Assembly: GCA_003138485.1 (NCBI GenBank)
Contig: PLGF01000175.1
Location: 2,052 to 66,051 of the forward strand
Reading direction: 5' to 3'
Source: Verrucomicrobiales bacterium
GTDB taxonomy: Bacteria > Verrucomicrobiota > Verrucomicrobiia > Limisphaerales > Palsa-1400
DNA length: 64,000 bases
Position numbers and translations under genes: made by a program. Positions 42,205 to 51,172 of the stretch are shown here, one piece after another. Every line of letters begins with the position of its first letter. Position 1 is the stretch's first letter. The notes under the pieces are model-generated. The model did no database searches. It saw only the letters and a list, made by a program, of their open reading frames with translations, and was not told where the DNA came from.

Positions 42205-42785
42205 TTGGTTGTGGAACTGTGCGTGGAAAGGCGAACCTGTTCGGAAATCTCGGCCGTGCGGCGGGCTTCGGGTTCGCCCTTCTTGGCCAGCGCCTCCAGG
42301 ATGGCGGCTGTTTCGGTTTCCTTGAGGTAAAGCAGAATGCGCACGATGGATTCGTTGTCCATTTCCGACAGGACCGCCGCGGCGGTTTCGGGAGTCATGC
42401 CGGCATAGACCTTGGCCAGCTTCTTCAGGTTCCCCACTTCTTCGTCTTTGACACGGAGGACGGACTTGTCGAAATCGACCTGGAGTTGGTGTACAGTCTG
42501 GGTGACTTGGGCCAGTTCGACGCGCTCGTTTTGGAGGCGCGCGGCCAGTTCGTCGAGCTGCTGCCCGCGCTGCTCAACGGATTTCCTCTCGATCTTCAAC
42601 TCGGCGATGAGTTGATCGGCTTCGGGATTGCTGAAGTTCCAGGACGGCCCCGAGAAATGGTAGGCGTTTTTGAGGGCGGCGCGCGGCGGCGGCTTGGGAG
42701 TCTGCCAGAACAAGACGGTGGAGAGGAGATAGATGAAGACGCCCGCGGGGGCGCTGAGCCAGGGATGAGCGAGAAGTTTAATCAT
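42201..42785 (-). CDS. MotE-like flagellar protein (MgtE N-domain-like)
   Basis: 'LKKLAKVYAGMTPETAAAVLSEMDNESIVRILLYLKETETAAILEAL' between fliJ and fliK. Confidence 0.8.
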   Translation of the reverse strand: MIKLLAHPWLSAPAGVFIYLLSTVLFWQTPKPPPRAALKNAYHFSGPSWNFSNPEADQLIAELKIERKSVEQRGQQLDELAARLQNERVELAQVTQTVHQLQVDFDKSVLRVKDEEVGNLKKLAKVYAGMTPETAAAVLSEMDNESIVRILLYLKETETAAILEALAKKGEPEARRTAEISEQVRLSTHSSTTK

Positions 42786-42791
42786 GTGACG

Positions 42792-43250
42792 CTAGGAGGT
42801 TTGGCTGGCATGAATGGCGGTCACGCGGCGGACGGCAAACTCGTCGAGGAGCTTCTGTTCCTCGCGGGCCTCGAGGCGGCGGTGGGCGGCGTGTTGCTTT
42901 TCGCAATACACATCGACCATCTCCCGCTGCTGCCGGGCGGCCAGCATGGCATGGGAGGCGGATTGGACGCGCCGCTCGGCGCGGCCCAGTGCCGCCACGC
43001 AGTCGTCGCGCTGTTTTTCCAAAGACCGGTGAAAATGGTGGGCCTGGGCGGCGTGGGCCGCGTTGCAGCCACCGGCCAGCAACCGCCGGATGTGGGACCA
43101 GTCCTCGCCGATGCGCGCGTCGATCATTTCGAGCGAGTCCAACACCTGCTGGCGGTTGAGCAAGGCGCGGGAGTATTCTTCCAGGGCGTCGTTTTCCTGG
43201 CGCTGGCGAACGGTTCGGACGGCTTCGAGGGTGAAACGAAAGGCTTTCAT
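42792..43250 (-). CDS. fliJ: Flagellar export protein FliJ
   Basis: Coiled-coil 'FRFTLEAVRTVRQRQENDALEEYSRALLNRQQVLDSL', located after fliI. Confidence 0.85.
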   Translation of the reverse strand: MKAFRFTLEAVRTVRQRQENDALEEYSRALLNRQQVLDSLEMIDARIGEDWSHIRRLLAGGCNAAHAAQAHHFHRSLEKQRDDCVAALGRAERRVQSASHAMLAARQQREMVDVYCEKQHAAHRRLEAREEQKLLDEFAVRRVTAIHASQTS

Positions 43251-44620
43251 GAGCGTTTGGCGGGCGGGGGTTTGGCCGGCAAGGGCGTGGCCATCGTTTG
43301 GGCCAGCAGCGACCAGCTTTGCTCCGTCAACGAACCCTGGTCGATGGCCTGGCGCAAGAACGTTTGCATCGGTTCATGCAGGTGAATGCTCAAATCAATG
43401 GCGGCATTGGTGCCGGCGGGATAGGCGCCGATGTTGATCAAATCCTGGTTCTTGCGATACGTTGCCATGCTCTCCCTGGCGCGCGCCGTGAGCTTCTGCT
43501 GCTCGGCCGTGGTCAGGTCGCGATTCAAACGGCTCACGCTCTCCAGCACGTCGATGGCCGGGTAGTGGTTCTGCGTGGCCAGTTCGCGCGTGAGAACGAT
43601 GTGGCCGTCCAGGATCGAGCGCACCGCGTCGGCAATCGGGTCGTTCATGTCGTCAGCCTCCACCAGCACGGTGAACAGGCCGGTGATGGAACCCGTTGGC
43701 CCCGTGCCCGCCCGTTCGAGCAACTGCGGGAGAAGGGAAAAAACCGATGGGGTGTACCCGCGGGTGGCGGGAGGTTCGCCGACGGCCAGGCCGATCTCGC
43801 GCTGGGCCATCGCAAAGCGGGTGACCGAATCCATCATCATCAGCACGTTCTGGCCCTGGTCGCGGAAGTACTCGGCCACGGCCATGGCCACGAAGGCGCC
43901 TTTGAGCCGCGCAATGGCAGGCTGGTTGGATGTGGCCACCACCACCACCGATTTGCGGCGGCCGGCTTCGTCCAGATCCTTTTCAAGGAACTCCCTGACT
44001 TCGCGACCCCGTTCGCCGATGAGAGCAATCACGTTGACATCCGCCTCCGCCTGGCTGGCAATCATGCCCAGAAGGGTCGATTTGCCCACACCGCTGCCGG
44101 CGAATATCCCCAGACGCTGCCCGCGTCCGCATGGCACAAAGGTGTCGATGGCTTTGATGCCCGTGCGAAAACAGTGTCGGATGCGCTGGCGCTTGAGGGG
44201 ATGGGGCGGTTGCATCGTCAAACTGACGTCTTCGGTGGAGCGGATCGGCCCCAAGTCATCCAGCGGCTGGCCCAGCCCATCGATGACCCGCCCTTTGAGG
44301 GCATCACCCACCGGAACCCGCAGAGTTGTCCCCAGTGCGATGACCTCCGCGCCCGGATGGATGCCGCGCAGTTCACCCAGGGGCATGAGCAAGACATGAT
44401 GATTGCGGAAGCCGACCACCTCGGCCAGCGTGGAGCCATCCTGGCCGGCGGATTCGATTCGGCAAATCTCGCCGACGCCGGTGAGCGGGCCTTCGGATTC
44501 GATGACCAGGCCGATCAACTGGACGACGCGGCCATGATTTCGAATGACCTCGGTTTCCCGGACCCGGTGGAGCAGGGCCTCAATGCGGTTGGGGGTGTAA
44601 ATGGTGTGTCCGTTGGTCAT
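43247..44620 (-). CDS. fliI: Flagellum-specific ATP synthase FliI
   Basis: 'RLGIFAGSGVGKSTLLGMIA', 'ALIGERGREVREFLEKDL', 'SVTRFAMAQREIGLAVGEPPATRGYTPSVF'. Confidence 0.97.
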   Translation of the reverse strand: MTNGHTIYTPNRIEALLHRVRETEVIRNHGRVVQLIGLVIESEGPLTGVGEICRIESAGQDGSTLAEVVGFRNHHVLLMPLGELRGIHPGAEVIALGTTLRVPVGDALKGRVIDGLGQPLDDLGPIRSTEDVSLTMQPPHPLKRQRIRHCFRTGIKAIDTFVPCGRGQRLGIFAGSGVGKSTLLGMIASQAEADVNVIALIGERGREVREFLEKDLDEAGRRKSVVVVATSNQPAIARLKGAFVAMAVAEYFRDQGQNVLMMMDSVTRFAMAQREIGLAVGEPPATRGYTPSVFSLLPQLLERAGTGPTGSITGLFTVLVEADDMNDPIADAVRSILDGHIVLTRELATQNHYPAIDVLESVSRLNRDLTTAEQQKLTARARESMATYRKNQDLINIGAYPAGTNAAIDLSIHLHEPMQTFLRQAIDQGSLTEQSWSLLAQTMATPLPAKPPPAKRS

Positions 44621-45204
44621 GCGAGCATGGTCCTTTGGAGGAGATCAAACTTGGTTTCGCGGCGGGCATCAACGGTGCCAAAATGCGTCTGAACCAGGCA
44701 TCCGCCGCGGGTCACTTCCGGCGAGGACATAAAGCGGAATTCCTTGGCCCCGTCTCCGGCGGCCAGCAATGGAGAGCCGGACTTCTGAAGCAATTCCAGA
44801 TCCGCCGGGTGCAGACGCACGGTGAACTGCGCCGTGCCCTCGATCTGCGCCAGGGCGTCGCGCACCGCCGCTTCAACCATGGCGGTGGAGATGGGTATTT
44901 CCGCGACGATCTTCTGCGCGACGGACAGCGACAGCGCGATGAGCGCGCTCTCGGTGTCGCGCATGATTTGCGGGACGGAGTTCCGCAGGGATTCGAGCAC
45001 GCCGCGCATCACTTCATGCACTTCGGCGCGCTGCTGGAGAAGCTGCCGGCCAAGCTCTTTTTCCGCGTCGTCGCGCCCGCGCCGGTAACTGGCGAGAAGC
45101 TCCTCCTCGCCGGCCGCCGGGGCCGCGCTTTCGTCGTCGCGGTCCAAGAGGACGACTCCGCGCAGTGGGTTGGGCAAAGTGAGGTTGTCGGACCAGGAGT
45201 TCAT
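44617..45204 (-). CDS. fliH: Flagellar assembly protein FliH
   Basis: Upstream of fliI; 'IALSLSVAQKIVAEIPISTAMVEAAVRDALAQIEGTAQFTVRLHPADLELL'. Confidence 0.9.
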   Translation of the reverse strand: MNSWSDNLTLPNPLRGVVLLDRDDESAAPAAGEEELLASYRRGRDDAEKELGRQLLQQRAEVHEVMRGVLESLRNSVPQIMRDTESALIALSLSVAQKIVAEIPISTAMVEAAVRDALAQIEGTAQFTVRLHPADLELLQKSGSPLLAAGDGAKEFRFMSSPEVTRGGCLVQTHFGTVDARRETKFDLLQRTMLA

Positions 45205-46202
45205 CAGGCTGGGGCGGCCAGGGCGCCGTGGAATTGGATGTTGTTTTCGACGCGGGGGACAATGTCAAATAAACTACTGGGCTCGGTTCCGGCATCGCGC
45301 GGCCTGAGGCTTCCCAAGAGGGCCATTTCCTCCCTCAAGGCGTCTTGAAGCTTCGGACTGGCGTTCTTGAGGGCCGGGGCCAGGCCGCGCATATCGACTT
45401 GGAGAGGGACCCTTCGCGGCGAGTCAGAGCCTTGCGTGGGGAGTTCTTCGTGGGCGAACTGGTTCTGGTCAGCGGCCTGGGCCGGTTTGGGATGGCGCGG
45501 CTTCGGGTCCGCCAAAGGGGAACCGCCGAGGTTGCGGTCCGCGGCCTTGGGCGCGTCCGCCGCGATCTTCAATCCGCAGCCCTGGTTCAACACGCGAGCG
45601 GGTTTGACGTTGCGCTTGCGGCCCAGCACGCCCGCGATGGATTCGACGACTTCGACGGGGGTGGGACCGAGGGTCGCGAGGCGCTCGAGAATCAGGCCGC
45701 GCTTGGCATCGGGAAACAGGGTCAGCAGTCTTGAGGTGTTTTCGGCGGCGAGGCAGCTTGCGACCAACGCGACGGTTTGCGGTTGTTCGTCTTTAAGCAG
45801 ATTGTAGAGATGGCCGGGGTCCATATCGGCGATCTGCCGAATGGGAGCGGAAGCCACGGAACGGGCCGGGACGGGCGCGGGTGAAAGCCGTCCGATGATG
45901 TTCGAAGTGCGAAGGGGGCCGACGGCTTTTTCCAGGACGCTCCGGGTGTAGGTGACGCCGCCGAGGACGGCGGTGCCGGCCTGTAGGGCCAGCGCGCTGA
46001 ATTCCCGGAGAATCTCCTCCCGCAACTCCTGTGTGATGAAAGTAAGCCTGGACATTTCCATCGCCACGGATTCCAGTTCCTGCTCCTCCAGGTTCTTGAG
46101 CATCTGCGCGGCGCTTTCGGGCCCCAGAATGACCAGCAACGCGGCCAGCTTCTGGTGGCGCGTCATTTCGGAAACTGGGCCGGTGGCAATGGCATCTTCC
46201 AT
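45204..46202 (-). CDS. fliG: Flagellar motor switch protein FliG with aberrant C-terminal domain
   Basis: N- and M-domains normal ('LTRHQKLAALLVILGPESAAQMLKNLEEQELE', 'LLKDEQPQTVALVASCL'); C-domain aligns but with many prolines. Confidence 0.92.
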   Translation of the reverse strand: MEDAIATGPVSEMTRHQKLAALLVILGPESAAQMLKNLEEQELESVAMEMSRLTFITQELREEILREFSALALQAGTAVLGGVTYTRSVLEKAVGPLRTSNIIGRLSPAPVPARSVASAPIRQIADMDPGHLYNLLKDEQPQTVALVASCLAAENTSRLLTLFPDAKRGLILERLATLGPTPVEVVESIAGVLGRKRNVKPARVLNQGCGLKIAADAPKAADRNLGGSPLADPKPRHPKPAQAADQNQFAHEELPTQGSDSPRRVPLQVDMRGLAPALKNASPKLQDALREEMALLGSLRPRDAGTEPSSLFDIVPRVENNIQFHGALAAPA

Positions 46203-46208
46203 AATCGG

Positions 46209-47822
46209 TCAGGATTCAGGTTTGCCGCGGGCCAGCCAACTGCGCACGGCCTGAGTCATGTTGGCGGGATTCTCCCGGATCAATTGGTTGAGGACATCCA
46301 CGGTGACGATGCCCGGACCGTGGGAGCCATTCTTGGAGCGGCCATTTCCGTTGCCGTGGCCGTGGCCGTTGCCGTTGCCATTGCCGTTAGTCATCGGAAA
46401 GGCGAAAGGAACTTCGTCCTTGGCCGTGTTTTTCCACAAGCGCCAGAACAGGAACAGCACCGCGCCGGCCATCGCCGGATAAACCAATTTGAGGACGGTG
46501 TCCATCCAGAGTTGGTGTTTTTCCTGCACGACCATTTGCTGGGACATGACGGTCATTGTCTGGTCGTTGAAGGGAATCTCCTGGAGGGTCAGCTCATCTT
46601 GCCGGCTGGCGCCGTTCTCCTGGATGCCCAGCGCGCTTTGCACGATGAGGCTCAATTTCTTCAGCTCGCCCTCTGTGCGGGTCACGGCCTTGCGGTCGGC
46701 CCCCTGGCCCTCGAAGCGCTGGGCGACGAAGACAGCGGTGGAGAGGCGCTTGATGCCGCCGGCGGCCTGCACGGTGTTGCTGGTGCTCTTGCTCAGTTCG
46801 TAGGAGTTGTTGGTGACTTTCTTCTGCGTCCGGCTCTTGTTGACTGGCGGGCCGGCCGGGGTGTTCGTGTCGGACCCGTTGGCCGGCGACGGGGGCGCGC
46901 CGCCGCCGGAGGCGGTGGAGGAATCGGTGGTTTCATCGTTGATGACGGCGGTGCGGACGACCTGGCCGTCCGGGTCGAATTTCTCCTCGGTGCGGGTGAC
47001 GGTGTCCCAATTCAACTCGGCGGAAACGCGGACGACGGCCTGGCCGGGACCGAGGACCTGTTCGAGCATGCCCTGGGCCTTTTTGGCCAGGTATTGTTCG
47101 ATGTTGCGCCGGGCGGTCAGTTGGTTGTTGGAAAGGCCGGCGATCGAATCGGATTCGTCGTTTTCGGAGAGCACGTTGCCCTGGTTATCGACGACGGAAA
47201 CATTGTTGACCTGGAGGCCCTCCACGCTGTTGGCGACCAGGAAACGGATGGAATTAACCGCCGCGGCGGGGAGAGTGGCGGCGCCCTTGACGCGGACGAA
47301 GACGGAGGCGGTGGGTTTGCGGGAAGTGTCCACCAGGAGGCGGTTTTCGGGCATGACGATCATGACGCGCGCGCTTTCGATCTGGTCGAGCTGGCTGATC
47401 GTGCGCGCCAGTTCGCCCTGGACGGCGCGGGTGTAATTGGCCCGCTGCACGAAATCGGAGATGCCGAAGTTGGCCTTGTCAAAAATCTCGAAGCCCACGC
47501 CTTCCCCGCGCGGAATCCCCTTGCCCGCCATTTGCATGCGGGCTTGATAGACCTTGTCGGAGGGGACGTAGATGGCGCCGGCGCCGCGGACTTGATAGGG
47601 GACTTTGGACTCGTCCAGGGCGGCAATGACCTTGGAGGCCTCGCCCTCGTCCAGTTTGCCGTAAAGCAGGGCAAAATCCGGGCGGCTGGTCCAGTAAAAC
47701 ATCGCGCTCAATCCGATCGCGAGCACGCCGGTGGCGATGACGAGACTGATGCGCTGGTTAAGGCCGAGTTGTTTCCAGATTGCCAGGAGTTGCTGACCCA
47801 ATTGCGAAAGGCTTTTGTTCAT
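46209..47822 (-). CDS. fliF: Flagellar MS-ring protein FliF
   Basis: 'EGVGFEIFDKANFGISDFVQRANYTRAVQGELARTISQLDQIESARVMIVMPENRLL'; C-terminal FliG-binding tail 'VLNQLIRENPANMTQAVRSWL'. Confidence 0.97.
   Translation of the reverse strand: MNKSLSQLGQQLLAIWKQLGLNQRISLVIATGVLAIGLSAMFYWTSRPDFALLYGKLDEGEASKVIAALDESKVPYQVRGAGAIYVPSDKVYQARMQMAGKGIPRGEGVGFEIFDKANFGISDFVQRANYTRAVQGELARTISQLDQIESARVMIVMPENRLLVDTSRKPTASVFVRVKGAATLPAAAVNSIRFLVANSVEGLQVNNVSVVDNQGNVLSENDESDSIAGLSNNQLTARRNIEQYLAKKAQGMLEQVLGPGQAVVRVSAELNWDTVTRTEEKFDPDGQVVRTAVINDETTDSSTASGGGAPPSPANGSDTNTPAGPPVNKSRTQKKVTNNSYELSKSTSNTVQAAGGIKRLSTAVFVAQRFEGQGADRKAVTRTEGELKKLSLIVQSALGIQENGASRQDELTLQEIPFNDQTMTVMSQQMVVQEKHQLWMDTVLKLVYPAMAGAVLFLFWRLWKNTAKDEVPFAFPMTNGNGNGNGHGHGNGNGRSKNGSHGPGIVTVDVLNQLIRENPANMTQAVRSWLARGKPES
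46342..46391. repeat. 6-bp-unit tandem repeat (CCGTTG/CCGTGG variants) inside fliF encoding GNGNGNGHGHGNGNG
   Basis: Read directly. Confidence 0.8.
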
Positions 47823-47831
47823 GAGGTTTTA

Positions 47832-48233
47832 TCAAATTTGCATCCGCATCAATTCCTGGTACGAATCGAGGAGTTTGTTGCGCACTTCCACCATCATCTG
47901 GAAGGAAACATTGGCTTCCTCCATCGAAATCATCGCCTGATGCAGCGAAACATTCTTGCCGCTCAACAACCCGGTGACCGCATCGGTCGCCGCCGCCTGC
48001 TTCTGCGACACGTCGCTGACGAAATTGCCCAACAGGCTCTCGAACCCGCCGGTGGATTGCCCCGGAGCGGCCGCCGCCAGGGGGGTGTCCGAGTTGGGAG
48101 TGGGAGTGATCTGTTGCAACTCCGCCGCGGGAATGGACTTGGCGGCGGAGGCGGCCATTTGCTGGGCGGAATTCACCAGCCCGGCGCCTCCGGTTGGGGC
48201 CGCCATGAGTTTGAGTGCGGAGAGAGCGTCCAT
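47832..48233 (-). CDS. fliE: Flagellar hook-basal body protein FliE
   Basis: 'GLLSGKNVSLHQAMISMEEANVSFQMMVEVRNKLLDSYQELMRMQI'. Confidence 0.95.
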   Translation of the reverse strand: MDALSALKLMAAPTGGAGLVNSAQQMAASAAKSIPAAELQQITPTPNSDTPLAAAAPGQSTGGFESLLGNFVSDVSQKQAAATDAVTGLLSGKNVSLHQAMISMEEANVSFQMMVEVRNKLLDSYQELMRMQI

Positions 48234-48247
48234 TCAGCGGCGGTGTC

Positions 48248-48679
48248 TTAATGTTTGACTATCGAAAGCGCCTGCATGGCCATGGCCCGCGCGTTTTTGA
48301 CCACCGCAAGGTTGGCTTCGTAGGAGCGCGAGGAGGAAATCATATCCACCATTTCCTCGTGAATGTTGATGTCCGGCATGGCCACCATGCCATGCGCGTC
48401 CGCGTCGGGGTGGCCGGGGGAATAGATTTGGCGGGCCGGGCGGCCGTCCTTCTGGATGCGGGCGACTTGCACGGACTGCGGCCCGGAGGGGCCCCCATCG
48501 GAATCCTGTTGGGCGCGCAGGACGTTTTCAAACACGACGACCTGCCGCTGGTAGGGCTTGCCGTCCGCGCCTTTGGTGGTGTTGACGTTGGCGATGTTCT
48601 GCGAAATGACATCCATGCGGATGCGCTCGGCGTCCAAGGCCGAGGCGGTGCTTTCGATGCCGGTGAGAAGGTTGATCAT
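48248..48679 (-). CDS. flgC: Flagellar basal-body rod protein FlgC
   Basis: 'SALDAERIRMDVISQNIANVNTTKGADGKPYQRQVVVFE', 'MPDINIHEEMVDMISSSRSYEANLAVVKNARAMAMQALSI'. Confidence 0.96.
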   Translation of the reverse strand: MINLLTGIESTASALDAERIRMDVISQNIANVNTTKGADGKPYQRQVVVFENVLRAQQDSDGGPSGPQSVQVARIQKDGRPARQIYSPGHPDADAHGMVAMPDINIHEEMVDMISSSRSYEANLAVVKNARAMAMQALSIVKH

Positions 48680-48687
48680 AAAACAAA

Positions 48688-49068
48688 TCAGCTTTTGCCG
48701 GTCACAGCCATGCGCAGGCGGTTGAGGGAATTGCTGACCATCTGGGTCTCGACACTGTTTTCCAGCGTGTTCTCGTTGAGTTTAAGCATTTCCGTTTCCA
48801 AAAGGACCGTGTTCCCGTCGGCCCGCCCGGAAACCGCCGTGGTATCGACGGCCAAACGGGGCTGGAGGCTGGCGATGGAATCGGGGTTTTGGCTGGCGAC
48901 GGCCTGGGACAACTGGGATTCGAAGGTTGGGGAGACATCCAGGCGTTTGTAACCGGGCACTTCGATATTGGCCAGGTTGCTGGCGATGGCTTGATGGCGC
49001 AGCAGCGAGACATCCAGCATCTTTTTCGCCGCCACGTAATCCGAATTTGTAAATAGAGCATCAATCAT
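48688..49068 (-). CDS. flgB: Flagellar basal-body rod protein FlgB
   Basis: 'DVSLLRHQAIASNLANIEVPGYKRLDVSPTFESQL'. Confidence 0.95.
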   Translation of the reverse strand: MIDALFTNSDYVAAKKMLDVSLLRHQAIASNLANIEVPGYKRLDVSPTFESQLSQAVASQNPDSIASLQPRLAVDTTAVSGRADGNTVLLETEMLKLNENTLENSVETQMVSNSLNRLRMAVTGKS

Positions 49069-49093
49069 CGTTACAAGTTCTCCAAGCCATTAG

Positions 49094-49109
49094 CAGTGAA
49101 TGTGCCAGC
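49094..49109 (-). promoter_or_regulatory. Candidate sigma-54 promoter TGGCAC-N5-CTGCT upstream of flgB
   Basis: Minus-strand TGGCACATTCACTGCT with correct GG/GC spacing; SD-like GGAGA and ATG follow closely. Confidence 0.65.
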
Positions 49110-49257
49110 GGGCAAAAAGGGCCAATCCGGGCCGTTTTGCCGCCCGAACCCTGAAAAACTGGTAATAATTGCCACCCCGCCCGCCGCAGGCAGGCAAGAA
49201 TGTCCATCCGTCAGGTTTTGCCGGACATCCCAATTGTCTCACGAGGGCGCATGAAAA

Positions 49258-49373
49258 AACTCTTCGTTTCCTTCGTTTGCTTGGTGCGTAAGAACCCTAT
49301 TCCTGTTAGGGGCCAATCGCGACGCGCCAGCGGATCAAGAGAGAACAGAAGGACGCGAAGATAACAAAGAGTT
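49258..49373. repeat. Imperfect inverted-repeat element (AACTCTTCGTTTCCTTCGTTTGCTT … AGAACAGAAGGACGCGAAGATAACAAAGAGTT)
   Basis: Arms 49258-49282 and 49342-49373 are similar in reverse complement; in a CDS-poor region. Confidence 0.4.
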
Positions 49374-50219
49374 CATTCAAATATGCGCGCCCGGACGAGA
49401 AGCTTGCAGTTGGCGCAACTGTGGATGATTGAGGAACTTTGATCGAAGAATATCGAACTAAACTCGCTGGTTGAAGATGAGCTTTGGAGCGCCGGTCCAG
49501 GGTTCCGGTATAAACTCGCCATTCTTGCAAAGGCTCTCATCCCGGTCCTGCGACAAATCCGGTTGATTCGTTTACCGGCTCCACCTCGTTTGAGAAATCT
49601 TCTTTTCGCAAACATCACCCGTGTAGCCATGCTAACCAGAGCGCCCGCGATCGCGGCGGGATGACTGATGCCTTTTGGTATGTCGGTGAGATTCACAACG
49701 GCGCAGCCGCCCCGCAGCACACGGGATGACGGCCCTTCCGCACGAACGTGTATCGTAGAAAGCCTCCGCATCACTCTCCGAAAAAGCTGCCCGTCGGCCT
49801 TTTCCAGCAGCAGCAATGCTTGAAAAACCTTTTCTTGCTCCACGAATTGGCTGTCGCCGTGGCTGCTATCGGCAATGATACGAACCCCAAGCCTATTCAA
49901 CGCCTTTGGATGCGGGCAGACGCGTCGCTGAAAAGTTTTTAAGACAGTTGCCGTGAAGATAGACGGCATTCCATTGAGCCAGAATAGCGCGAGCTGCGCG
50001 ACACCCGGCTTAAACAGCTTCATCTTCCCAAGGTTGATACCATTCAGGCGGTTAGTCAATGCTCTTGCCCGTAAAGGGTTCGAATCGCCGTGCTCTGCCG
50101 GCCAAAAGGCTGAAAATGAACTCTGGCAGGTTGAAAGACCTTTTTGGGGACTGCGGCTCATTAACATCGCCGAAACGGCTTGCCCCGAAGCCGGTTTCGT
50201 GCGATTAAAGCAGCCGGGC

Positions 50220-50308
<89 letters not shown>

Positions 50309-50318
50309 TTTTCAATTT

Positions 50319-51095
50319 ATGAACACGCGCGCATTCATCCCAATCACGCTGGCTTTGGCGGCGCTGGCCGTCAACGGCTTGGCGGCGGACTCCGGCCAGC
50401 CGCAGTATTACGAGCTGCGAATTTACAGGACAAAGTCAGAACAGCAACAGAAGCTGGTCAGCGACTACTGGCAAAACGCGGCCGTGCCCGCCTGCAACCG
50501 GATGGGTATTCAGCCGGTCGGCGTCTTCACCGAATTGGAAGACTCCCCCACCAACAGCGTGTACGTTCTCCTACCATGCGATTCCCTGGCGCTCTGGGCC
50601 TCCATCCCCGCCCGGCTGGCTGCCGACGCCGCCTATCAGGCCGCGGCCGCCGATTTCATGGCGCTGCCCAAATCGAGCCCCGCCTACGAACGCATCGAAA
50701 GCTCCCTGGGCGTGGCTTTTGACAGCATGAAGAAGCTCGCGGCGCCTCCGTCGGCGGCGGACAAGGCGCCGTGGGTTTTCGAGTTGCGCACCTACGAAAG
50801 TCCCAGTGAAAGCAAGGGGAACAACAAGGTCGAGATGTTTAACAGGGGCGAGGTTTCGCTCATGGGCGAAGTTGGGTTGTCGCCGGTCTTTTACAGCCAG
50901 ACTCTAGCCGGCTCGCACATGCCCAATCTTGTCTATATGGTATCGGGCCGGAACATGGACGAACACAAGAAGCATTGGCAGGCGTTCTCCAACTCGCCGG
51001 TCTGGAAGAAGCTAAACGGCGATCCGCAATACAAAGACAACGTGTCCCGCATCCTTAACATCTTCCTCAAGCGCACCCCCGCCTCGCAAATCTGA
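50319..51095 (+). CDS. NIPSNAP family secreted protein
   Basis: Two 'YYELRIYRTKSEQQQKLVSDYW…' / 'VFELRTYESPSESKGNNKVEMFNRGE' NIPSNAP repeats; signal peptide. Confidence 0.88.
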   Translation: MNTRAFIPITLALAALAVNGLAADSGQPQYYELRIYRTKSEQQQKLVSDYWQNAAVPACNRMGIQPVGVFTELEDSPTNSVYVLLPCDSLALWASIPARLAADAAYQAAAADFMALPKSSPAYERIESSLGVAFDSMKKLAAPPSAADKAPWVFELRTYESPSESKGNNKVEMFNRGEVSLMGEVGLSPVFYSQTLAGSHMPNLVYMVSGRNMDEHKKHWQAFSNSPVWKKLNGDPQYKDNVSRILNIFLKRTPASQI

Positions 51096-51136
51096 AGCGG
51101 CGTTTCCTATCCTGTTATTTCGCGATAATTCGGTGG

Positions 51137-51165
51137 TTGACACTTTGGGCGGGACTGCGTTATTT
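51137..51165 (+). promoter_or_regulatory. Candidate sigma-70 promoter TTGACA-N17-TTATTT
   Basis: TTGACA 51137-51142, TTATTT 51160-51165, ATG at 51173. Confidence 0.6.
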
Positions 51166-51172
51166 CTTTTGA

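Noticed and set aside
46155-48251. 698-aa plus-strand ORF
   Set aside because: Antisense to fliF/fliE; low-complexity translation.
50070-50115. tRNA-like 3' end (GGGTTCGAATCGCCGTGCTCTGCCGGCCA) upstream of tRNA-Ser, possible att remnant
   Set aside because: The T-arm does not pair properly (several mismatches) and no acceptor partner was found; only the TTCGAAT loop matches.
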